A stretch of DNA of 64,000 bases, taken from positions 124,001-188,000 of the forward strand of contig DIUR01000033.1 of assembly GCA_002428265.1 (NCBI GenBank), read 5' to 3'. Within the stretch, counting starts at the first letter, position 1, and every line of letters begins with the position of its first letter. The notes under the pieces were generated by a model. The model ran no database searches, was not told the origin of the DNA, and saw nothing but the letters and a program-made list of their open reading frames with translations. The translations under genes were made by a program, and so were the position numbers. Of this stretch, positions 16,614 to 24,176 are shown piece by piece. Source of the stretch: Bacteriovoracaceae bacterium UBA6153. GTDB taxonomy: Bacteria; Bdellovibrionota; Bacteriovoracia; Bacteriovoracales; Bacteriovoracaceae.

Positions 16614-18113
16614 TTATACATTCCTAAAGCCACTAAGGCTTTCCCATACATTGTTAGATTGAGCTGTAACCATTCCAGCAGAAGCGCTCTTCCCACTACC
16701 TTTTTTAAGCAAGAAAGCGGCCACGGCCAATGCCTTTTGCTCTTTAGAAGCTTCTTTCTTAGACAACTTCTCTTCATAAGTTTTCACGAAATGTGTATAG
16801 GTTTTACCACTATGAAATTCCGCGAGAGTAAGGATTCTTTTTAGATAATCGCGGTTAGTTTTTAAACCTAAAAATAACACATCATTTAAGGCAAGATTAA
16901 GTTTCTGGGCAGCAATCTCTCTCGTTTCTCCCCAGCTAATAAGCTTTGCGAGCATTGGATCAAAAGAGATTGTGACAGCATTTCCGTCAACATAACCACA
17001 GTCTAAACGTGTATCTCTAACTGTCGTCTTGCCGATTTTTTTAATTGTTCCAATACTTGGAAGAAATCCGTTATCCGGGTCTTCTGCATACAAGCGCACT
17101 TCAATCGCGTGCCCTCTTTGCTTAAGGTCTGCTTGCGAGAAAGGAAGTTTATCGCCTTGAGCGACTAGTATTTGCAGCCTGACTAAATCAAGGCCCGTTA
17201 CCATTTCCGTTACCGGATGCTCAACTTGCAGACGAGTGTTCATCTCTAAGAAATAAAAACTTCCGTCAGTATCAAGGATTAACTCGATTGTCCCTGCTCC
17301 TTCGTAATTGATTCCGCTGGTGATCTTAAGAGCTGCTTCCGTCATCTTTGCACGAAGCTCAGGAGTCACGGCAGGACTTGGAGACTCTTCAACGATTTTT
17401 TGATAGCGTCTTTGAATCGAGCACTCGCGCTCAAATAAGTGAAAGTGATTTCCATGTTGATCACTCATCACTTGAATTTCAATATGGCGAGGGCTGGTAA
17501 TATATTTTTCTAGTAAAACTGTTTCGTCACCAAAAGCATTCAATGCTTCTCTCTTAGCGCCTTCAAGCGCAGATTGAAACTCGCTTTCAGCGTAAACAAT
17601 TCTCATCCCTTTTCCACCGCCGCCGGCAGAAGCTTTGATAAGAACTGGTAAACCAATTTTTTTAGCTTCTTTAACAAGAAATGAAATTTCCTGATTGTCT
17701 CCGTGGTATCCAGGAATTGAAGGAACACCGAGTTCTTGGATTTTAATCTTTGACGTTTTTTTATCTCCCATCAAATCGATTGACTCAGGAGATGGCCCGA
17801 TAAAAATAATGCCAGCTTCTCTTACTTTTTTAGCAAAAGATGATTTCTCAGATAAGAAGCCGTATCCAGGGTGAATGGCATCTGCCCCACATTTTTTGGC
17901 GATCTCAATAATTTTTTCTTGATTCAGGTATGTCTCTTTGAGAGCTCCTGATCCAAGGTTAAAAGATTCATCCCCTGCACTTTTATGAGGAAGACTAACT
18001 TCTTCATCAGTGTAGAGTGTGACAGTCTTTATTCCCATCTCACGTGCAGTCTGAATCACTCGAAGAGCAATCTCACCACGGTTTGCAATTAAAATCTTTT
18101 TAATTTTTCCCAT
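16614..18113 (-). CDS. liuD: Biotin carboxylase subunit, methylcrotonyl-CoA carboxylase type
   Basis: ATP-grasp biotin carboxylase: N-terminal KILIANRGEIALRVIQTARE, ATP loop KASAGGGGKGMRIV near residue 160, the HIEIQVMSDQHGN strand, FLEMNTRLQVEHPVTE near 290 and EVRLYAEDPDNGFLPSIG near 340. The first 450 residues are the complete BC module; the final part after that is a short linker and the biotinyl domain is encoded by the next gene. The liu neighbours (carboxyltransferase, methylglutaconyl-CoA hydratase, HMG-CoA lyase) point to 3-methylcrotonyl-CoA as substrate rather than acetyl- or propionyl-CoA. One base separates it from liuC upstream. Confidence 0.92.
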   Translation of the reverse strand: MGKIKKILIANRGEIALRVIQTAREMGIKTVTLYTDEEVSLPHKSAGDESFNLGSGALKETYLNQEKIIEIAKKCGADAIHPGYGFLSEKSSFAKKVREAGIIFIGPSPESIDLMGDKKTSKIKIQELGVPSIPGYHGDNQEISFLVKEAKKIGLPVLIKASAGGGGKGMRIVYAESEFQSALEGAKREALNAFGDETVLLEKYITSPRHIEIQVMSDQHGNHFHLFERECSIQRRYQKIVEESPSPAVTPELRAKMTEAALKITSGINYEGAGTIELILDTDGSFYFLEMNTRLQVEHPVTEMVTGLDLVRLQILVAQGDKLPFSQADLKQRGHAIEVRLYAEDPDNGFLPSIGTIKKIGKTTVRDTRLDCGYVDGNAVTISFDPMLAKLISWGETREIAAQKLNLALNDVLFLGLKTNRDYLKRILTLAEFHSGKTYTHFVKTYEEKLSKKEASKEQKALAVAAFLLKKGSGKSASAGMVTAQSNNVWESLSGFRNV

Positions 18114-18114
18114 C

Positions 18115-18891
18115 TTAATACCAACTCGCTTTTCTTTTTTCCAGTAATGCGCTCATGCCTTCCTGACCTTCAGTACTCGCACGCGCTGTTGAAATTGTCT
18201 CACATGTATAATCGCGTGCCCCTTCAATGGACTCACTACGAATAACTGTATTAATTAACTCTTTTGCTTTTACAGCGGCAACAGGGCCTGCCAATAAAAA
18301 GTCCGCTACGACTTTTTCAATTTCTGAGTCCAGTGCTTCAGCTGTCGTCACCTGGTGAACTAATCCCATGACGAATGCTCTTGCCATGCTGATTTTTGCT
18401 CCACTCAAAAATGTAGCGCGTGCATGACTTTCTCCGATTTTTGCAATCACAAAAGGTGAAATTACCGCAGGAAGAAGTCCAAGACGAACTTCAGTAAACG
18501 CTATCATCGCTGTATCAACGGCAACAACGTAGTCACAACAAGCAACAAGTCCTGCTCCACCACCAAGTGCCGATCCATTAATTTTTCCAATCACTGGTCT
18601 TGAAAAACGATTGATGACAGTAAAGAGCTCAGCTAGATTTTGAGAGTCTTTCACATTTTCAGCATGAGAGTAGTCTTTCATGCGCTTCATCCAGTTTAAA
18701 TCTGCTCCTGCGCAAAAAGATTTTCCTTCGCCTGTTAAAATCACCAAACGAACACCTGAGTTTTTTTCCAGGTCACTGAAGCAAGTAATCAGCTCACGAA
18801 TCAATTCATCGTTAAAAGCATTGTGCAGCTCTGGACGATTTAACGTCACTGTCGCTACACCTTTTTGATCAATATCTAATTTATAAAACAT
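18115..18891 (-). CDS. liuC: Methylglutaconyl-CoA hydratase
   Basis: A crotonase of 258 residues with the segment FCAGADLNWMKRMKDYSHAEN, which is characteristic of methylglutaconyl-CoA hydratases (LiuC/AUH), then INGSALGGGAGLVACCDYVV and VRLGLLPAVISPFVIAKIG, also typical of that group. It hydrates 3-methylglutaconyl-CoA to HMG-CoA between the carboxylase and HMG-CoA lyase steps. It sits between the two carboxylase genes in the liu operon, with 15 bases from liuB and 1 base to the biotin carboxylase gene. Family assignment is strong; substrate is supported by both motif and context. Confidence 0.92.
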   Translation of the reverse strand: MFYKLDIDQKGVATVTLNRPELHNAFNDELIRELITCFSDLEKNSGVRLVILTGEGKSFCAGADLNWMKRMKDYSHAENVKDSQNLAELFTVINRFSRPVIGKINGSALGGGAGLVACCDYVVAVDTAMIAFTEVRLGLLPAVISPFVIAKIGESHARATFLSGAKISMARAFVMGLVHQVTTAEALDSEIEKVVADFLLAGPVAAVKAKELINTVIRSESIEGARDYTCETISTARASTEGQEGMSALLEKRKASWY

Positions 18892-18906
18892 ATTTACTTC
18901 CTCAAC

Positions 18907-20529
18907 TTACATTCTAAAGACACCAAACTTACTTTCTCCGATTCCCGAGTTAAGTGAGCTGGCGATTGCTAATCCAAGAAGGTCACGAGTGTGAGCTGGG
19001 TCAATGACTCCATCATCCCAAAGTCTTGCACTTGAATAATATGGACTGCCTTCTACTTCGTATTTATCTAAAATTGGTTTTTCAAATGTAGCGACTTCTT
19101 CTGCCGACATTTCTTTTTTTCCACTCGCCTTTAATCCGCCTTGTTTTACTGTTGATAAAACTTTAGCAGCTTGCTCACCGCCCATGACGGAGATACGCGA
19201 GTTAGGCCACATCCATAAAAATCTTGGCGAGTACGCTCTTCCGCACATACCGTAATTTCCGGCCCCAAAAGACCCACCGATGATCACTGTGAACTTTGGA
19301 ACCTGAACAGTTGAGACGGCCGTAACCATCTTCGCACCGTGTTTGGCGATTCCTTCGTTCTCATACTGACGGCCTACCATGAAGCCGGTGATGTTTTGTA
19401 AAAATAATAGAGGAACTTTTCTTTGTCCGCACAACTCAATAAAGTGCGCACCCTTTTGAGCACTCTCAGAAAAAAGGATTCCATTGTTTGCAACGATTCC
19501 AATTTGCTGTCCATGAATACGTGCAAATCCTGTTACCAGAGTATTTCCATAGCGCTCTTTGAACTCATGAAACTCACTTCCATCAACTAAGCGAGCGATA
19601 ATCTCTCTGACATCAAATGGCTTTCTCGTATCTTTTGGAATAATTCCATAAAGCTCTTCTGCCGGATAAAGAGGTGCTTTAACAGCTTTCGCTTCTAACA
19701 GTCCCTGAAGTTTTCCAGGAGATTTATAATTTAAATTTTCAATGATGTTTCTTGTGATGATGAATGCTTCTTCTTCATCGTTTGCTAAATGATCACTCAC
19801 TCCACTGATACGAGTGTGAACGTCTGCTCCACCTAAATCTTCTGCTGTTACTACTTCACCAGTAGCAGCTTGAACGAGAGGTGGCCCACCTAAAAAGATT
19901 GTTCCATTTCCTTTAACGATAATTGTTTCATCACTCATCGCCGGAACGTAAGCTCCACCAGCAGTGCATGATCCAAGAACAACTGCGATTTGAGGAATGC
20001 CTTTAGCAGACATCTGGGCCTGGTTATAAAAAATTCTTCCGAAGTGATCTCTATCTGGGAAAACTTCATCTTGCTTTGGAAGAAATGCTCCACCACTATC
20101 TACTAGATAAATACATGGCAAGTGATTTTCAGAAGCAATCTCTTGAGCACGTAAATGTTTTTTTACGGTCATCGGAAAATAGGTTCCACCTTTTACTGTG
20201 GCATCGTTAGCAACGAATAAACATTCAACACCGTGAACGCGACCGATACCTGTAACCATTCCCGCAGAAGGAACATCGTCTTCGTAAAGGTTGTAAGCAG
20301 CTAAGCTTGATAATTCAATAAAAGGAGATCCGGCATCAAGAATTTTTTCGATGCGCTCTCTTGGAAGAAATTTTTTGCGATCATGGTGACGTTTTACTTG
20401 ATCAGCGCCGCCGCCCATTTTTACAGTTTTAAGTTTTGAGACTAATTCCTCTCTTAAACCCTGGTGATATTTTTGATTGTCTTTAAAGTCTGCAGAATTA
20501 ACATCAATTGATGATTCGATAACGTCCAT
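18907..20529 (-). CDS. liuB: Methylcrotonyl-CoA carboxylase carboxyltransferase (beta) subunit
   Basis: A 540-residue two-domain carboxyltransferase. Visible signatures include RHHDRKKFLPRERIEKILD, LVDSGGAFLPKQDEVFPD, the acyl-CoA binding GSCTAGGAYVPAMSDE, and ITGFMVGRQYENEGIAKHGA followed by GGSFGAGNYGMCGRAY and FLWMWPNSRISVMGGEQAA, all matching MccB/LiuB rather than PccB. Transfers carboxyl from biotin to 3-methylcrotonyl-CoA. It is the first gene of the liu operon (20529 to 14402). The isovaleryl-CoA dehydrogenase gene (liuA), which often leads such operons, is not in the window. Confidence 0.94.
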   Translation of the reverse strand: MDVIESSIDVNSADFKDNQKYHQGLREELVSKLKTVKMGGGADQVKRHHDRKKFLPRERIEKILDAGSPFIELSSLAAYNLYEDDVPSAGMVTGIGRVHGVECLFVANDATVKGGTYFPMTVKKHLRAQEIASENHLPCIYLVDSGGAFLPKQDEVFPDRDHFGRIFYNQAQMSAKGIPQIAVVLGSCTAGGAYVPAMSDETIIVKGNGTIFLGGPPLVQAATGEVVTAEDLGGADVHTRISGVSDHLANDEEEAFIITRNIIENLNYKSPGKLQGLLEAKAVKAPLYPAEELYGIIPKDTRKPFDVREIIARLVDGSEFHEFKERYGNTLVTGFARIHGQQIGIVANNGILFSESAQKGAHFIELCGQRKVPLLFLQNITGFMVGRQYENEGIAKHGAKMVTAVSTVQVPKFTVIIGGSFGAGNYGMCGRAYSPRFLWMWPNSRISVMGGEQAAKVLSTVKQGGLKASGKKEMSAEEVATFEKPILDKYEVEGSPYYSSARLWDDGVIDPAHTRDLLGLAIASSLNSGIGESKFGVFRM

Positions 20530-20568
20530 GAAGGCCCCATAACTAAAAGCATTATTTTAAGTAGTTAC

Positions 20569-20597
20569 AGTGTAGAAAAAAGCTCTATTTTCGTAAA
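20569..20597 (-). promoter_or_regulatory. Candidate sigma70-like promoter of liu operon
   Basis: Reading the minus strand, TTTACG (20597-20592), a 17-base spacer and TACACT (20574-20569) lie about 40 bases before the liuB start. Each hexamer matches four of six consensus bases. The flanking DNA contains AAAGCTTT-type palindromes that could hold an operator. Low-strength call from spacing and similarity only. Confidence 0.35.
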
Positions 20598-20683
20598 GCT
20601 TTTAGCACTTTAAAAGGGCCTATTTAGATGAATTTACGAGTCATTTTTTGAGAATATGCCTATTGCGCGAAGAGTTGTTTGAA

Positions 20684-20720
20684 ATTTCAGCTTTAGTGCA
20701 CAAAACACTAAAGCTGAAAT
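20684..20720 (-). terminator. Perfect 15-bp hairpin downstream of secreted protein gene
   Basis: Bases 20684-20698 and 20706-20720 are exact 15-bp inverted complements around a 7-base loop. The hairpin begins 6 bases beyond the stop of the minus-strand gene ending at 20727. No U-tract follows on the minus strand, so it resembles the hairpin at 6663-6694: strong stem, no T-run. Termination or 3'-end protection are both plausible. Confidence 0.5.
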
Positions 20721-20726
20721 GAATAA

Positions 20727-21560
20727 TTATTTACAGATTTGAGGGCCGGCCACTTTCTCTAAGTATTCTTTTAGAGTTCCTTCTAGAGTATCTATTTTTG
20801 CAGATAATTTTCTCACTCCAATCATTTTTCGTCCCGACCATCCAACAAAAGGTGCATTGTAAGTATTAACTTGAATATCTTTTTTGCTCATCAAACTCTC
20901 TGGTATATCTAAAACATCAATGACTTGTTCTGGCCCTTCATTATCAATTTCTAAATCATGCATATTCAGAGGTTTTTGATTATATTCATAGATCGAATCA
21001 CCATAAATATCACTCTTGATGTTAAGTTTATTGCCTTCTCTGATAAAAGTATTTTTAGTTTTAGTGCTGGATTCAGGATAATTTTTGGCTGCCTCTTTTC
21101 CATCAATTGCAATACCTAATAAAGTTCTCTTCATTGAACTCTTCACTGGTTTTTTAAAAATATCAATCATTGTTCTTTCTGCAGCTAGTTCTAAATCACA
21201 TGCCTCATCTTGAACTTTTCCGTCATCAAACTCTTTAGTATTGCTTACAACATAGACAGAATTTTTAACAAAAATAACATGAACACTCGTTTCACTATCA
21301 ACGCTACAGCGAATCTTAGAATTGTTCTTATCAACATAATAATATAAAGGAATTTTTTCCTTAAAATTAACACTGTAATTCGTTTCTAAATCAATCGCTG
21401 AAAAATCTACTTTTTCTAGTAGCTCTTTAAGATGCTTTTCTTTTAGAACATAATACTCATCTGTATTTGTACTTATTTCCTTGCTACTTTCAGATGAAAA
21501 CGAAACTGTCGATATTCCTAAAAAAAGTAAGCCAGTAAAAAACAATTTGTTAAACTTCAT
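20727..21560 (-). CDS. Secreted protein of unknown function
   Basis: About 277 residues with a signal peptide (MKFNKLFFTGLLFLGISTVS, SFSS cleavage region). ATG 21560 is preferred over 21566 because GGAG abuts the first ATG and is 6 bases from the second. The mature part has beta-strand-like alternation, two Cys-flanked regions (KIRCSVDSE, DEACDLEL) and a C-terminal Cys. No recognised domain. Stand-alone gene between the liu promoter and a 240-base spacer that leads to the + strand lipoprotein gene; that spacer contains GGCAAC/GTTGCC inverted repeats and a TATACT-like box near 21768 but nothing firm. Confidence 0.75.
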   Translation of the reverse strand: MKFNKLFFTGLLFLGISTVSFSSESSKEISTNTDEYYVLKEKHLKELLEKVDFSAIDLETNYSVNFKEKIPLYYYVDKNNSKIRCSVDSETSVHVIFVKNSVYVVSNTKEFDDGKVQDEACDLELAAERTMIDIFKKPVKSSMKRTLLGIAIDGKEAAKNYPESSTKTKNTFIREGNKLNIKSDIYGDSIYEYNQKPLNMHDLEIDNEGPEQVIDVLDIPESLMSKKDIQVNTYNAPFVGWSGRKMIGVRKLSAKIDTLEGTLKEYLEKVAGPQICK

Positions 21561-21800
21561 AAACATCTCCGCAAAATCTTATTTAGAGAAAGTTTAAAGC
21601 AACTTCATTTTTTTAACATTCTACTAAGTAAAAACTACTTGTATGTCCATAAAATAGGCACTCCCAAAAAGGCAACAATATCATACACTTAAAACAAGCT
21701 TCCCGTTGCCACCTATACTTTTTACACTTGAGGGCACATCTAAACCAATTCCATTCAGAATCAGTTTATACTCATAAAAACATTTAACACGAAGGCCTTA

Positions 21801-24176
21801 ATGAAGACTCTACCTCTATTAATCGTATTAGTTTCTATACTTGCATCGTGCTCAAAGAACGAAAGCTTGGAGTCGCCTATTAATGATAAACAAGTCGAAT
21901 CAAGTGAGTCCCAAAAAACTAAGGCCGATGTAGCAACTCTAGACGCTGAAGTGGCCTTAAAAAAAGAAGCCACTCTTTTATCGCAAGGTTTGGGTAGTGA
22001 TGAGAATTTACTAAGAAGTTTCAATAACTATCTTACAGTAACTGGCCAGCATACATATACACAAGCAAGGGCATCAAACCTTCGCGCTGAGCTTTTTGCT
22101 ATATTTAATAACCGTATTGATATGTACTTAAATATGTTGAATGCTTCATTAGAAGGAAAAAGATCAACGATTAATTTAGAAATTAATGATAGTGATCCAA
22201 GTTCAGCTTATGTGGCCTTGCAAACACTCTATAATTCTCTTGGAACTAAAAAAAGCAGAACTCAACTCACTCTTGCCGAACAATATCTCGTCTTTGATAT
22301 AACAATTTTTCTTAAAAAGAAATTTGCCACTCAAAACCAGGAAACGATTCCTTCACAGGCCATTGTAAAGTTCTTAAAGGAGCAAATTTCTTCTCATAAA
22401 AAAACTCCTGGAGATGCGTTTTTTGCTTACCAGGTTGCTAATGAAATCCTGGATTCAAATGATGGTCTTTATACAGTTTTTTACCCAATCCTTTCCCAAG
22501 TAAAACTAAGTGAAACTTCAGGATTAAATGAAGTTGAGCTATTTAAAAGAATTTCAATGTACGCGCTTGATAAGAATTTAACTGACTTTATCCATTCTGA
22601 AGAGGAAGCAGTCTTATATTTCTCAAATGTTTCTTTTATCGCTAGTAATAAAATTGATAAGCTTCAAAAATTAGGCTTTGACCAACGTCTTGGCTATTTT
22701 GAAACCCTTGACTACGCTTTTAAGTCATTTAATGCCTACCTGGGAAAAGTCGCTTCAGAGAACGCTCTTTCAATTCCTGAAGTGGCCGCGATTCAAGATC
22801 AATTCATTCAAACAACATACTTTGACTTGTTAAAGTCCCTTAATAAAAACACAGAAATTTACTCACGCTTGTTTCAGGAAAGCTGTCTAAACTTTAAATC
22901 TAGTGAACTAGATCTCATACTCAAGGCCTACACTTTAACTATTGATCAAACTCAAAAAGTTCCATGCATCTCATACTTAAAAGATAAAGTTGTCAGTAAG
23001 AAATTTGAATACATCACAGATTTAAATACGCTTATGACTAAAGAGCTTGCTCAGCTAAGTATTATTGAACGTCAGGACTTGAGAAATTATTTCACCTTAT
23101 ATAACAAATACAATCTATCAAATTTAATTTTAAACATCGTTTCTAAAAATGGTTATCAAAACAATTCAGAAAGTGGAGATGATCAAAGAAGAAGACATGA
23201 ACATATTTACAATATTTATGAATCTACAAAAAATGGCCTAAAAGATATTTTAACATTAAGAGAAAATAAAGAGATTGTACGTACTGAATCTATTCAAATG
23301 AATTTAACGGCATCTGAACTTTATCTTCCTGCTGGCATTTATGTTGGTAACATTCAAGCAAGTGCTTCTTTACTCCTTCATCCTCTTGCCCTTATTACGA
23401 CAGCGGGAACGGAGTTAAAAATCGAAGTGAATGAAGTTATCGGCGGAAGAATTGATGGGAATTATAAATTTTTAGATTACTCTCAGGTTTTAAACAGAGA
23501 GCAAAATCAAAATATTTACAGAGGTGCTGCTCCTTTGCAAAATGGTCCTGGAAGAGCACATGTTCGAACAATCCCAGGGAAAGTTTTCTGCGGTGGTGGT
23601 GGACCAAAAGTAGCTGACGGCGGTGGAGACCGATGCACGCGTGGAGACCCAACATACATCTACTCACTTACACGCTCAGTGAATCCTTCCGCCAATCCTG
23701 GACAGGCCTTCCAAGGTCTAAGAGGTCTTGAAGGTGCAACAATAAAATTAAAGGTTAATCATCGAGTAGTCATTGAAACTCCACTCTTTTCTAACGGACT
23801 AAAAGGTTACAAAGGAAATCAAGGTTTAAATGCTCCTACTTGTAACAGCTCAAATGAATACCAAGTCTACAGAGGAATAGTTTATAGTGTCCAATGCGAA
23901 GAATCTGCTTGTCCGTCAGTCTATAATGCTCACGAAGGCTCACGTACAGAATTCCACAGCTACGCTGGCGTAAGTGGAAACGGAGGCCAGGGTGGTCCTG
24001 GTGGAAAGATTACTATTTCAACTAAAGGAAGTAACTCAGCATACCCTGCCTTGTCTCTTGGAGGCCCAGGTGGAGTTCCCGGCGATAGAGCAAATTGCTC
24101 ATACCCCGGTCAGGGAGGTTTAATTGGATCAATCGGACCAATAGGCCAAAATGGATCAGTTGAGGTTGTGAAGTGA
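21801..24176 (+). CDS. Large lipoprotein with collagen-like Gly-rich C-terminus, RHS partner
   Basis: A 791-residue lipoprotein (MKTLPLLIVLVSILASC, Cys17; Ser/Lys/Asn after Cys). Residues ~40-480 are helical with few recognisable motifs. From about residue 590 the protein becomes Gly-rich: GGGGPKVADGGGD, GLRGLEGA, GLKGYKGNQGLNAP, GNGGQGGPGGK, GGPGGVPGD, GQGGLIGSIGPIGQNG, with five or more Cys between these blocks. GxxGxx periodicity recalls collagen-like or phage-tail-fibre Gly-rich tips. The stop overlaps the start of the RHS gene as GTGA (24173-24176), so the two are made in a coupled ratio. A surface-anchored carrier, adhesin or receptor for the RHS protein is the simplest idea; this is inference. 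Confidence 0.8.
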   Translation: MKTLPLLIVLVSILASCSKNESLESPINDKQVESSESQKTKADVATLDAEVALKKEATLLSQGLGSDENLLRSFNNYLTVTGQHTYTQARASNLRAELFAIFNNRIDMYLNMLNASLEGKRSTINLEINDSDPSSAYVALQTLYNSLGTKKSRTQLTLAEQYLVFDITIFLKKKFATQNQETIPSQAIVKFLKEQISSHKKTPGDAFFAYQVANEILDSNDGLYTVFYPILSQVKLSETSGLNEVELFKRISMYALDKNLTDFIHSEEEAVLYFSNVSFIASNKIDKLQKLGFDQRLGYFETLDYAFKSFNAYLGKVASENALSIPEVAAIQDQFIQTTYFDLLKSLNKNTEIYSRLFQESCLNFKSSELDLILKAYTLTIDQTQKVPCISYLKDKVVSKKFEYITDLNTLMTKELAQLSIIERQDLRNYFTLYNKYNLSNLILNIVSKNGYQNNSESGDDQRRRHEHIYNIYESTKNGLKDILTLRENKEIVRTESIQMNLTASELYLPAGIYVGNIQASASLLLHPLALITTAGTELKIEVNEVIGGRIDGNYKFLDYSQVLNREQNQNIYRGAAPLQNGPGRAHVRTIPGKVFCGGGGPKVADGGGDRCTRGDPTYIYSLTRSVNPSANPGQAFQGLRGLEGATIKLKVNHRVVIETPLFSNGLKGYKGNQGLNAPTCNSSNEYQVYRGIVYSVQCEESACPSVYNAHEGSRTEFHSYAGVSGNGGQGGPGGKITISTKGSNSAYPALSLGGPGGVPGDRANCSYPGQGGLIGSIGPIGQNGSVEVVK

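Noticed and set aside
21640..21790. Promoter or operator in the spacer before the RHS locus
   Set aside because: TATACT boxes and a GGCAAC/GTTGCC repeat are present but no matching -35 at the right spacing.
23560..24170. Gly-rich repeats read as a CRISPR or DNA tandem repeat
   Set aside because: Repeats are at the protein level only; the bases differ and there are no regular spacers.
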